NCBI RefSeq assembly: GCF_000020365.1
Contig: NC_012108.1
Span: 2,976,001 to 3,040,000 of the forward strand
Direction of reading: 5' to 3'
DNA from: Desulforapulum autotrophicum HRM2
GTDB lineage: Bacteria; Desulfobacterota; Desulfobacteria; Desulfobacterales; Desulfobacteraceae
Length of the DNA stretch: 64,000 nucleotides
Shown here: one piece after another, positions 16,333-25,914 of the stretch
How the letters are laid out: each line of letters opens with the position of its first letter
Numbering within the stretch: the stretch's first letter is position 1
Made by a program: the position numbers and the translations under genes
The notes under the pieces: generated by a model
Databases searched by the model: none
The model's input: the letters and a program-made list of their open reading frames with translations, nothing else
What the model was told of the DNA's origin: nothing

Positions 16333-16380
16333 ACTTAACCCATTAAGAACACAACATGTTGTGTTCTTAATGGGTTAAGT
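16333..16380. repeat. Perfect 48-bp palindrome
   Basis: Left arm acttaacccattaagaac plus acaaca (16333-16356) and right arm 16357-16380 are exact complements with no loop. It lies between the IS flank and the IS1634 transposase remnant. It may be two IS ends joined head to head, as after an aberrant transposition. Confidence 0.7.
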
Positions 16381-16466
16381 ATAGCGTTTTTGGGGTAAAA
16401 ATAAAGATTGCTTTTGAGAAGTAAAAAAATGTAGCTGTTTTACAAACAGGCTGAAAAAATCAAAAT

Positions 16467-17585
16467 ATGTCTGAAAAACGGTCTGATTGCCTCCTGGTGA
16501 CGCTGGCCCTAATGCTTGACAGCAGCGGCTTTCCAAAATCAAGCCAGATTTTTGCTGGAAATATAAGTGAGCCGAAAACATTGAAGGAAATGATCAATGG
16601 GTTGGAAAAAAAGGGTCAGAAGCCAACATCTTTGAACCACAAAAAGCAACCGTTGTGATGGATGCCGGGATTGCATCCGAAGATAATATTGAGTGGCTCA
16701 AGGAAAATAAGTATCCTTATATTGTTGTCAGCCGTAAACGGCACCGACAGTTCAATGACGATGAAACTGTTGTGGTCGAGCAAGATGAAGATTGTACGGT
16801 AAAAGCACAAAAAGTGATTGACTCGAAAACCGATGAGGTATTGTTGTATAGCAACTCAATACAGTGTGAAAAAAAAGAACGAGACATCAATCATAGATTC
16901 ACAGTACGCCTTGAGGAAGCCCTCAAATACCTTGACGAGGGTTGCATATCAAGGGGCGGTTGAAAAAATACGATAATGTTATTGAAAAAATTGGGCGATT
17001 AAAACAAAAGAACTTCAAAGCGTCCAAGCTTTATCAAATAGATATTTCCAAAGATGAAAAAAGTGGTAATGCCTTTAAAATCAAGTGGACTCGCAATGCC
17101 GAGCCGGATACAAAAGATGGGTTTCCCGGAGTGTATTGTCTTAGAACGAGCCACAAGGATCTGAATGAAGAGACACTCTGGCGCACCTATACCATGTTGA
17201 CAGACCTGGAAGCCGTTTTTCGTTCATTAAAAACTGAGCTGGGAATGCGGTCCGTTTTTCATCAGACCACAGAACGGGTAACAGGCCATCTCTTTCTAAG
17301 TGTCCTGGCCTATCATTTGGTTCATAGTATTCGATACCGGTTAAAAAAAGCTGATATTGTCACCAGCTGGTCAGGTTTGAGGGAGCAATTGAAAGGGAAA
17401 ATCGAATCATTATTTCAATGCACAGCAAAAATGGTGACATGGTGCATGTAAGAAAAAGCACTTGGCCGGAGCCAAGACAACAGGAAATTTATTCTGCTTT
17501 GGAGATCTGTTCACTCCCTGGTACAACAACCAAGAGAGTTATAAACAAAAGTAGAGCCATAACGGACATCTCAAAAATGGAATAG
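16467..17585 (+). pseudogene. IS1634-family transposase, frameshifted
   Basis: The reading passes through several frames: SEKRSDCLLVTLALMLDSSG (16467 on), VMDAGIASEDNIEWLKENKY (16655 on), GRLKKYDNVIEKIGRLKQKN (about 16955 on) and finally VHVRKSTWPEPRQQEIYSAL in another frame ending at 17585. At least three frameshifts (about 16635, 16950 and 17430) are needed to join them. Family landmarks are present: IVMDAGIA with a catalytic Asp, and LEAVFRSLKTELGMRSVFHQ with the Glu helix. About 200 N-terminal residues are missing. It is a dead copy between the GntR fragment and the uvrB pseudogene. Confidence 0.85.
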
Positions 17586-17676
17586 ACTGTAATCATGGAT
17601 ATTTTTAACCCTTAATCGAAAAGATGGGTAATTAATAATTATCTATCCAGACCAAAGGAAAGTACAGAAAAAATAT

Positions 17677-19672
17677 ATGGGACTGTTCAATCCTGTGTCT
17701 CCCTATGGCCCGGCCGGTGACCATCCAAAGGCCATTGACTATCTGGTCCGGGGAGTAAAGGCGGATGAAAAATACCAGGTGCTTTTGGGGGTGACAAGGT
17801 CGGGCTAAACCTTGACCATGGCCAACATCATCAGCCAGATGGAAAAGCCAAACCTGATCATTGCGCCTAACAAGACCCTGGCAGCCCAGCTTTACAATGA
17901 GCTCAAAATGCTGTTCCCTGATAATTGTGTCGAGTATTTTGTCTCCTATTATGCTTATTATCAGCCCGAAGCCTATATCCCGTCTTCAGATACCTATATT
18001 CAGAAAGATTCTTCCATCAATGAACTGATCGATAAAATGCGGCACTCGGCGACCCGGAGCGTTCTGGCCCGAAAAGATGTGATCGTGGTGGCATCGGTCT
18101 CCTGCATTTACGGCCTGGGGGCGCCAGAAGAGTACCTGGATCTGCGGGTGACCCTGGACAGGGATATGGAAATCTCACGGGAGGATGTGAACCGTAAATT
18201 TGTGGATATCCAGTACACTCGCAATGACGTGGATTTCCACCGGGGCACTTTCCGGGTCCGGGGTGACCGGTTGGAGATATTCCCGGCCTACGAGGAGAAC
18301 AAGACTATCCGCATTGATTTTTTCGGGGACACCATTGAAGAAATCAGTGAAATTGATGCCCTGCAAGGTACGGTGATCAAACAATTTGACCAGATGGCCA
18401 TCTATCCGGCCTCCCATTACGTGACCAATAAAAAGACCCAGAAGCAGGCAGTGGAACGTATTGTGATAGAACTTAAGGAACGCCTGGCCTTTCTGAATGA
18501 CCATAACCTCCTGGTGGAGGCCCAGCGCCTGGAAGAACACACTCGGTACGATCTTGAGATACTGGAGGAGATCGGGTATTGCAATGGCATCGAAAACTAT
18601 TCCCGGCACCTGACAGGTCGTGCGCCGGGCCAGCCACCACCCACGCTTCTGGATTATATTGATCAGGATTTCCTGCTTTTTTTTGACGAAAACCATATCT
18701 CGGTCAGCCAGCTTGGGGCCATATACAAGGCCGACCGGTCCAGAAAGGAGACCCTGGTCAAGCACGGGTTCCGTTTGCGTCCGCCGTGGACAACCAGCCG
18801 TTGAAATTCGAAGAATTCAAGGGCTTGGTGCCCCGGACCATTTTTGTGTCTGCCACCCCCGGGGATTATGAACTGAAAAAGGCAGGGGTCCGGGTGGCCG
18901 ATCAGATTGTCTGGCCCACGGGGCTGCTTGATCCCCCGGTAGAGATCCGGAATGCCAGAATGCAGGTTGATGACCTGTACCAGGAGATACTCAAACGGGT
19001 GGAGGCCCAGGAGCGGGTGCTGGTGAAAACCCTGACCAAAAGCATGTCAGAGGATTTGACCGATTACAATTCAGACCTGGGTATCAAGGTAAAATACCTG
19101 CATTCGGACATCGGCACGGTGGAGCGTATTGATATTATTCAGGATCTTCGACGGGGCCTGTTTGATGTGCTCATTGGCATTAATCTATTGCGCGAAGGCC
19201 TGGATATCCCGGAAGTTACCCTGGTGGCCATTCTCGATGCGGACAAGGAAGGTTTTTTGCGTTCCTTTCGCTCGTTTATTCAGATTTTTGGCCAGGCAGC
19301 CCGTAATGTCAATGGTCGGGTTATCATGTATGCGGAAAAAGAGACCGGCTACATGAAGCATGCCCTGACAGAAACCCGCCGCCGCAAGATCCAGGAGGTG
19401 TATAACCAGACCCACGGCATTACTCCTGCCACCATCAATAAAAAAATAAGCGCTTTTGATTACACCATGGCCGACATGAATGCAATTCGGTTGAAACGTC
19501 CGTAAACAAGGAACTCAAAGCCTACGATACGGATGAGTTAAATCTGGACGATGTGATCAGAGACCTTGAGGCAAAAATGAATGAAGCGGCAGAAACCCTG
19601 GAATTCGAGCAGGCCGCACAATATCGGGATAAGATCTGGGAATTGAAAAAGATCAAAACAGCCCAGCCATGA
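17677..19672 (+). pseudogene. uvrB: Decayed excinuclease ABC subunit B
   Basis: UvrB runs nearly full length (about 665 codons) but is broken. In the Walker A region the sequence reads GVTRSG-stop-TLTMA: the catalytic lysine codon has become TAA (17806-17808) and a glycine has become arginine. The rest follows the family: [20 protein letters not shown], the [20 protein letters not shown] region, [21 protein letters not shown] frameshift occurs near 18777 (between FRL and [12 protein letters not shown]) and another near 19500, after which the UVR domain (LNLDDVIRDLEAKMNEAAET) ends at 19672. The motif VI arginine finger region is altered to FGQAARN. A functional uvrB must exist elsewhere. It is flanked by IS1634 and RAYT debris. 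Confidence 0.93.
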
Positions 19673-19846
19673 TCCGTGATCAAAATAGTCATGGCTTTGA
19701 AAATAATTAATAATATTTTATATTTCAAATAAATAGCGGCTTAATCAAAAACAAGACCCCAAAACGCGACATGAGCCTTGATTTATAATCAAAGAGATGA
19801 TGAGTCAAGAGCAGACTTGCCCTCTTTGAGACCCCTTTGAAATCAA

Positions 19847-20019
19847 TTTATAGGAAATTATTCCGGTATGAATTGGAACCTGATGAAATAGGTTAAATCA
19901 GAAAAGTCACGAATTGAAATTTTGCATTGGAGGCCAAACGATTTCAGGATGAAATCAGCATAATGATTGGCAGGCGTTCTTTTCCGGGTAAATCTGGCAA
20001 ACCGAAGACAAAAAATTGA
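19847..20019 (+). pseudogene. RAYT transposase C-terminal fragment
   Basis: About 170 bp match 35063-35236, the 3' end of the intact RAYT gene, at high nucleotide identity. The frame reads LFRYELEPDEIG then a stop, later AKRFQDEISIMIGRRSF. Only the last 55 codons remain. Confidence 0.8.
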
Positions 20020-20036
20020 TAAAAAACGTATGGCGG

Positions 20037-20605
20037 TAGGAATGCCGGTTACCCGGCACCCCCCGCACAGATCCGTACGTGAAGGATTAGTTCATACGGC
20101 TCCTACCTTGGGTAGCTGATGCGAAGTCGTTGCTGCTTTGCGGATTCTGTCCAGGACACTCAATGCTTGTTCCTGCCTCTGGGTGCAGGTCGCAGGCGGC
20201 TTTTCAGAATTTCCCTTGGTCATCGTCCTTTCCTTCTGTGCCTCCGCCATTGCTTACCCAATCTTGTTCGGTACATTCTTCGGTACTATGTCGATGTCTG
20301 ACTTCTCAACGGCGTTCATGTCAGAATTGCGGCCATAGGCCTTCCCTGACCGATCCAGCTCCCTTGTTTTGGCTGCTGGATACCGCTGAGATCTCCCGGT
20401 TCTCAAGCATAGAGTGTCTACGCATGCACAGGTTATTATACTCCGCGTGGCCGTTGTATGACTCGCTGTTTACCGTTGCCACAACGTGTTGCCTTCCCCT
20501 TCAGACCACTGGGTCGCCACCCCGGATGGGTGATTTCGGAACTTAATAGTTGGCCTGCGTTTCCCTCTGTCAACGCTTCACGTGCAGCCTCGCGACCACC
20601 CGCAC
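20037..20605 (-). ncRNA. ORF-less group II intron
   Basis: On the minus strand the sequence begins GTGCGGGTGG (consensus GUGYG 5' end) near 20605. It runs through a structured domain I-III-like part and ends with domain V at 20069-20102 (GAGCCGTATGA ... TCACGTACGGATCT) and a domain VI-like hairpin ending near 20037 (accggcattcctac). A short degenerate frame between them (MNAVEKSDIDIVPKNVPNKI) resembles the first residues of an intron-encoded protein, but the RT itself is deleted. Splicing could still occur if a related RT acts in trans. The exact ends are estimates. Confidence 0.7.
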
Positions 20606-21004
20606 ATGACTCGGGACCATGATGGAGCAGCTTCTCCTTCAATGTAGGGCTCTTTCATCCCCTACTCTATGCCGGTTTATCCCGGCGCTTTCGGTCTATC
20701 CCCTATTATTTATAATAAAATAAAGTCTCCCCGAACTTCCTCGATATAAAATTCTTTCTTATCTTTGTCATTCAGTGGGATATGAAATTTTTTGGACACT
20801 GTGGAATAGATTACACAATTACCATGAAATAAATTACATATTTTTTTTGATAGTTACATACGTTGAGTATAAGTTTTTTTAAATGCCTATGTAACAACTC
20901 GATATGTAAAGTTTTTTATTCTATTGTCGTTTTTTTGTTTATTGTGGTACGAATCATGAATAGTTTTAAAGTGAACAATTCCCTAAGTTAAAAAGGAGTG
21001 AATT
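20606..21004. other. AT-rich intergenic stretch
   Basis: No gene is visible. The first 100 bp may be the 5' exon of the ORF-less intron. The rest is AT-rich leader DNA of the PEP-CTERM gene, with a ribosome site (aaaaaggagtgaatt) at its end. Confidence 0.5.
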
Positions 21005-21577
21005 ATGAAAAGTCTAAAAATATTACTGGCAAGTGCGTTTTTATGTCTCTTTATGACCACCAGTGGTTTTTCTCTAACTATTGTGGGTGGTTCTTTTGAT
21101 GGTGCTTATGTTGGCTATATAGACACTTTCATAGATATAACAGATGCTCTAAAAAACAGTGGTGAGAAAACTGAAACTGACTGGGTTAATGACATCCTCA
21201 CATCCGAAACTGTAACTTATTATGCGAAAGATGAACCAGCATCGATTTTTTTAACGGATGATCCTAAGGGGACAGTGTACGCAGTCAATATGCCGACTCC
21301 TCCCGAGTCAGAATATTTTCTTGTTAAGAATGCACAATACTGGGCACTGTTTGCGAATCTTGCTGAAATGAATTGGGGTGTTTTTGATATTGCCGATCTT
21401 TCTCTTGATATGAATATCAACGAAATTCAAGTCAGCCATGTGACTCGCTTTGACTCTGGAGGCGGCGGTGGAGGCGGCGGTGGCGGGGGAGATCCGGTTC
21501 CTGAGCCCGCAACGATGATGCTTTTTGGTTTAGGTCTTCTGGGAGTGGCAGGTGTCTCTCGCAAAAGAATGTCCTGA
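21005..21577 (+). CDS. PEP-CTERM sorting-domain surface protein
   Basis: The 190-residue protein starts with a signal peptide (MKSLKILLASAFLCLFMTTS) and ends with the PEP-CTERM signal: VPEPATMMLFGLGLLGVAGV followed by SRKRMS. Such proteins are cut and anchored or released by an exosortase (EpsH-type); none is in this window. Between the soluble domain (about 25-150, no cysteine, acidic) and the anchor lies a run of 11 glycines, a flexible linker and a site prone to slippage. The domain function is unknown. The RBS aaaaggagtg is well placed. A degraded PEP-CTERM tail lies 500 bp further on, so a related gene was once beside it. Confidence 0.85.
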   Translation: MKSLKILLASAFLCLFMTTSGFSLTIVGGSFDGAYVGYIDTFIDITDALKNSGEKTETDWVNDILTSETVTYYAKDEPASIFLTDDPKGTVYAVNMPTPPESEYFLVKNAQYWALFANLAEMNWGVFDIADLSLDMNINEIQVSHVTRFDSGGGGGGGGGGGDPVPEPATMMLFGLGLLGVAGVSRKRMS

Positions 21578-21659
21578 AAATAGTGCACAATTCATAACAA
21601 ATTTTACTTTTGTTGTTGCCTAAAAAAAAGAGGGTTATCTAACTTACCTCAGAGTGTTA

Positions 21660-21690
21660 GGAGAGTCTCCACAAATAGTGGGGACTCTCC
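21660..21690. terminator. Hairpin after the PEP-CTERM gene
   Basis: ggagagtctccac and gtggggactctcc pair (one mismatch) around a 5-nt loop. The T-tract is poor, so it may be a weak terminator or an mRNA-stabilising hairpin. Confidence 0.5.
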
Positions 21691-21691
21691 T

Positions 21692-22037
21692 ATAATGAGT
21701 CATTCCGTCTCTTTCATTACTGCATCCCTCAATTTCAAGGGTTATTGATATTATAACAGGGCCGATATATGCACCTGATGTCACAATAGTGATCTCCGTA
21801 GTATGGGTTCCACGAGAAAGCTGAAAGGTCCATATGCACGTCAACATCGACAGGAATGGCCCCTGAATCAGGTACTATTAATAGCCAAGTCACATCAGAG
21901 CTTGCAACCCGGTAAAAAGCTCTTTCACTGGAATTGGTGATCGTAAGTTTCTGAGGTAAAACCCAAGTATCATTACTCTCTTCAGCAAAATATAACTCAG
22001 TGGGAAAGACGTTTAATATGGGTGGCCTGTCAACCAT
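21692..22037 (-). pseudogene. BACON-like Ig-fold domain fragment, frameshifted
   Basis: From 22037 the minus strand reads PPILNVFPTELYFAEESNDT, TITNSSERAFYRVASSDVTW and IPVDVDVHMDLSAF. The end of the domain continues in another frame (TTEITIVTSGAYIGPVIISI, then TLEIEG), so a frameshift lies near 21815. The pattern (proline start, two beta strands, SSDVTWL, VDVHMDLS) is that of BACON or related abundance-of-Ig domains of surface proteins. No signal peptide is present, so this is a remnant of a larger protein. Confidence 0.55.
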
Positions 22038-22079
22038 TTCAAGTGTATGGAGCCAGATATGACCGCCGCCGCTGTCTCA

Positions 22080-22149
22080 GGCCCAAGCGACTCTTATTCT
22101 TTTTGGCATCAGACTGCTGGGGCTTGTAAGCGTTTCAAGAAGAAAAAAA
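22080..22149 (+). pseudogene. PEP-CTERM anchor remnant
   Basis: The plus frame ends AQATLILFGIRLLGLVSVSR then RKK and a stop. This is a recognisable but degraded PEP-CTERM tail (PEPATLILFGIGLLGLAGVS type). The upstream part of the gene is gone. Confidence 0.6.
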
Positions 22150-22179
22150 TAATTCAGATTTAAACATGTCATGGAAAAA

Positions 22180-22205
22180 GGCAGGGTGGAAAAGTTAACC
22201 CTGCC
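22180..22205. terminator. Rho-independent terminator downstream of subtilase copy 1
   Basis: ggcagggt / accctgcc pair with A-run before and T-run after. The same hairpin follows subtilase copy 2 (31773-31809), so it was copied together with the gene. Confidence 0.75.
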
Positions 22206-22304
22206 TTTTTTATTCCGTTTGTTTTTCGAAAGGATTTTTGTCCGATTTAAACCCTTTCTCTTTCCGTTGTGCGGCAGCCCAAAGTCAGGACTGCCACATG
22301 AAAG

Positions 22305-24060
22305 CTACTTGTAAACCGTTATAGTCTCTATCCCTTCATTTCCTGCTGTATCAAATGCCTTCACTGAAAACGTGTAAGCACCTTTTGACAGCTTACGGGT
22401 ATTCCAGTTCCACCTCAATTCGCTTTTATATTTTACCGCTTTAAGCTCGCCGTCCAGAAAAAGTTCCATCCGGCTGATGCCGCTGTCATCCGAAGCCGAC
22501 GCCTGAACCTTTTCCAGGTCTCCAATGGATGCACCGTCCTTGTGTGAAGAGATGGTGACAATAAGCGCTCCAGTGTCTTTAAAAATAACGTTGTCCACGC
22601 TCACACTGATTACGCCGGACTGTCCCGAGTTTCCGGCAGTGTCATAGGCCACGGCCACTAACTCGTAAGTATCATTGGCATCAGTCGTGGTGTCCCAGAA
22701 AAATGAATAGGGAGATGTGATGTCTTCATCAAAAAGCTCACCGTCAACGTATAGTTCAACCCGATCCACACCTCTCTCGTCCGCCGCTGAAACGCTTACG
22801 GTCAAACTGCCGTTGACGGTTGTATCGTTCTGGGGTGATGTGATGGCCACAGAAGGATCAATGGTATCCTCGTCAGGAGCAGCACCCAATGCAGTCAGGA
22901 TGCTCTCAAGGGCGTTTACCCTGCCATAACCGAAATATGTATCAAACCTCGTGCTTCCCAGAGCGTCAGCACTCTGGGTGAGGATATCCACAACCTGGGC
23001 ATTGGTTAAGGACGGATTGGCTGAAAGAATCAGGGCAGCTACACCGGCGGTGATGGGGGATGAAAAGGAGGTCCCGTTCCAGTTTCCATACCCACCACCC
23101 CGGGTAGTTGTCAAAATGTATGCCCCCGGTGCAGATATGTCGATCCAGTCCCCATAATTTGAAAAACTTGCCAGAGTGTCGGATGACGTGGTGGCGGACA
23201 CCGCTACCACATTGGCACAGGCTGCAGGATAGTATGGTGTGTCAGTTGAATAGTTATGGGCACGGGCAAAGATAGCCGCACCCTTGTTCCAGGCGTAATT
23301 AACTGCATTCTGCAGGGTGGAAGAGTAGCTTGATCCACCGATACTGATGTTTATGATCCTGACGCCCTGATCAGCCGCATAATTCATGGCCCGGGCGATA
23401 TCATAATACGTGGCATAATCATTGGCGTCTAAAATCACCAGGGGCATGATTGGGCTGTCCCCTGCCACGCCGGCAACGCCGGTAATGTTATCGGTTATGG
23501 CTGCGGCAGATCCGGCTACAGCCGTGCCGTGTCCGAGAACATCCTGGGTATCTGTATTGTTTTCAAGAAAGTTATACCCGGCAATAAGATTGCCCGCAAG
23601 ATCGGGATGGGTGGAGTCAACACCGGAATCAATGATGGCGATGGGAACGCTTGGGGAGCCCGTTGTCAGATCCCATCCATCGGGCGCTGAAATCATCGGC
23701 AGGTGCCACTGGGAAGAGTACCGCTCATCATTGGGCACATACCCTGATTCTGCAATGAAATTTTCTTCTACAAACTGGATATTCGGATTCTTTGACAGCG
23801 CCTTTTTGACCTGTTCAAGGGCATGCTCAGGCACTGTGATCCGATGTACTCTTATGTTTTCTATCTCTCCGGCTGTGGCAGCACCATGGGAGTGAAGAAG
23901 CTTATCCACAGCCCCTCTTGTAACACCCGGACCTGGATAAGTAGTTCCCCTGGTACAAATTTTTTACTACTGCCTGCCTGGACAAGGCCAGATCCGGCCA
24001 GGATCATGACCATTACGACGGCAATAATCATTATTGTTTGCAAGTTAGTTTTAAATTTTT
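22305..24060 (-). pseudogene. Subtilisin-like S8 protease, copy 1, frameshifted
   Basis: The sequence is a near copy of the intact subtilase at 31902-33956. The signal peptide region (TIMIIAVVMVMILAGSGLVQ, SSKKFVPGELLIQV) lies in one frame. A short deletion near 23930 then shifts to the frame that carries the rest of the propeptide and protease. The triad is present: Asp in IAIIDSGVDSTHPD, His in LGHGTAVAGS, Ser in NGTSFSSPIT. Two Ig-like repeats follow instead of three in the other copy. The 5' leader is also different and lacks the riboswitch, and no good start codon precedes KFKTNLQ. A downstream GTG (23909) would give a protein without secretion signal. Most likely non-functional. Confidence 0.85.
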
Positions 24061-24276
24061 TTTCACGTTGGACCCCCAGGTGTAGAGGAATCACAGCACA
24101 ATGTTGACTGACAGCAAAAATAAAAAAGTTGGGAAGACTGTGTTTACGCCAAAAGTCTTTTCCAACTTTTAGGATAAAATTTTCAATATCAAGTCGATAA
24201 CACATATTCCGGCATCTGGGAATACAACGCTGCATTTTTCATCAATTCTGAATATGAAACGTTTTCTGTCGAAAAG

Positions 24277-24351
24277 CTCGCACAAAGACACTAAGACACA
24301 AAGATTATATTTGATTTTATGGCTCTTTGTGCCTTTGAGACTTTGTGCGAG
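24277..24351. repeat. Inverted repeat of the cacaaagacac type
   Basis: Left arm starts ctcgcacaaagacactaaga (24277-24303); right arm 24325-24351 ends actttgtgcgag. They form an imperfect 27-bp stem. It sits immediately beside the 3' end of group II intron A, as its 3' exon. Hairpins with such alternating caca/aagac motifs are dispersed in several bacterial genomes. Confidence 0.6.
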
Positions 24352-24405
24352 AATAAAATCGAGTAGGGTGAAGCGGAATGATCTTTCCCGCTTCATCCCG
24401 GTAAC

Positions 24406-24438
24406 AGAACCGTACGTACGGGCCTCGTATACGGCTCC
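24406..24438 (-). ncRNA. Domain V of group II intron A
   Basis: Minus-strand GAGCCGTATACGAGGCCCGT followed by ACGTACGGTTCT is the typical 34-nt domain V hairpin. It lies 15 bp after the RT stop. A domain VI-like hairpin (gggatgaagcggg ... ccgcttcaccc) follows to about 24364. Confidence 0.8.
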
Positions 24439-24452
24439 TGTATATCCTTATC

Positions 24453-25030
24453 CTATATCAGTAAGACAGAAATCACTGTCTGTACATTCCTCATGTCAAA
24501 CAGACCAAGTTCCTCAAAATACTTATTGGGAAGTGAGTAGCTTGCCAGAGGGCTTGATGAGTTACGCCAGGAGTTCATTTTGATACATTTGAACTCTCCT
24601 TGGTATCCAAGCTGTCTTAATCGACGATGCAGGCGGTCGGGCTTTTTCCATAACTTTAACTGTTTGGCTCGAAGGCGTCGCCTTATCCACTGAAACAATC
24701 TTTCAAACACCTGTTTACAATTGGCAATTCTGAAGTAATTGGCAAATCCTCTGCATACCGGATTCAGATCCTTTATTACTGTTTCAAGGTTTACAGGTGA
24801 ATTTCGACGGGTGATTAGCTTCACCTTGTCTTTAAATGCTCTCACCTTTTTATTCTGGATACGGGTAAATCCGGTATGGATTATAACCCCTAAGAATTTT
24901 ACGTCCTTAAAACTGTGTATAATATGTGTCTTTTCCTGATTCACTGTCAACGTCAAAGAGCCTTCCAGGTATCGTGTCGCTTGCTCGCAGACATTCTCAG
25001 CCGTTTTTTTCGTTTTTTTAAAGATCAGGA
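24453..25030 (-). pseudogene. ltrA: Reverse transcriptase of intron A, C-terminal part
   Basis: The frame continues from the palm of the RT, just after the YADD motif: LLIFKKTKKTAENV, then LTVNQEKTHIIHSFKDVKFL (RT 6-7), and the maturase/X domain helices (NPVCRGFANYFRIANCKQVF, RLRQLGYQGEFKC). The upstream exon, YADD, is found at 29218-29316 on the other strand. The open frame runs on to 25124 only because it enters intron B sequence. It cannot be expressed as a whole RT. Confidence 0.85.
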
Positions 25031-25069
25031 GTCGAGTAGCCCGAGGGAGCTTCCCCCTCAGGCTCTCAC

Positions 25070-25104
25070 AGAACCGGACGTGAACGTCTCCGCTCATCCG
25101 GCTC
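25070..25104 (-). ncRNA. Domain V of nested group II intron B
   Basis: Minus-strand GAGCCGGATGAGCGGAGACG then TTCACGTCCGGTTCT, right after the stop of the B RT. Domain VI (cctgagggggaagctccctc) ends by about 25030, where the RT of intron A begins. Confidence 0.85.
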
Positions 25105-25776
25105 CTATCGTCCAGCCACTGCATTCATCAATCTCCAGTGGGCGAATAAGTTCGGCTGTCTCCGTGCTATACGGTTCAGCCACTGTGCCGCCCTCCGTCG
25201 ATGACACCGCAGGCGTTTATATTTCCTGGTTGCCCACATCGCCAGTCGACGATCCAGGCACCTCAAGGTAGGGTACAAAGCAGATTTATAGTATCGACCA
25301 TAGTAGTTGATCCATCCTTGAATGATTGGATTAAACATTTGGGATAAATCCTCCAAATCTTTGTCACTACGTTTGGGCCAATTCCAACCACGTGAAGTAT
25401 GCCGAATTGCTTTAGCTGCTTTATTGCTGATTGCAGGAGTAAAGTTGATAAAATACTTCCCCCATTTGTTCTTTGATCTCCGGGCACGGTACGTATAACC
25501 AAAAAAATCAAAGCGTGTAAGAGCAAAATCTTTCCGCCGGTCACCATCCTTACAATAGACAATCTTTGTCTTTTCCGGATGTAGCTCCAGCCCTACCTCA
25601 CTCATACGCTCATTCAGCCTTCTTAGCAGATATTCTGCCTGGGCCTGGTTTTTACAGTGACACACTGCATCATCGGCATATCTTTCAAATGGTATAGACG
25701 AATGTTCTCTTTCCATCCATTTGTCAAATGCATAATGCAAAAATAGATTTGCCAACAAAGGACTAATAACTCCCCC
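25105..25776 (-). pseudogene. ltrA: Reverse transcriptase of intron B, C-terminal half
   Basis: The frame starts at the RIT border with GGVISPLLANLFLHYAFDKW. It contains the catalytic FERYADDAVCHC (YADD) and continues through the thumb/maturase (PIIQGWINYYGRYYKSALYP) to the end (LFAHWRLMNAVAGR). No HNH endonuclease domain is present. The missing N-terminal half is at 29791-30444 on the plus strand. When joined, the two halves give a normal RT of about 420 residues with no frameshift, so intron B was probably functional until the RIT insertion. Confidence 0.88.
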
Positions 25777-25914
25777 TTATGCAAAGAAAGTAATTATGAC
25801 AAGTAAGCTTCAAAACCAATCATAATTCAAGGATTTCTTATTGATTTACTTAGCATAATCTCCATTGATTGTGGCAGAGCAAAAGCTCAATCACCCATTA
25901 AAGGAGATTATCTT

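Noticed and set aside
17812-19505. Two or three separate functional uvrB-related genes
   Set aside because: The pieces are consecutive parts of one UvrB broken by a stop and frameshifts; the catalytic lysine is absent.
20119-20642. Several open frames on both strands
   Set aside because: They lie within a group II intron RNA with domain V; no protein family matches.
23909-23909. GTG start for a shorter subtilase copy 1
   Set aside because: It would lack signal peptide and part of the propeptide; the upstream part exists in another frame, which points to a pseudogene.
24453-25124. A 223-residue RT fragment as one gene
   Set aside because: Its first about 30 residues are read from intron B domain V/VI, so the frame is a chance fusion of two introns.
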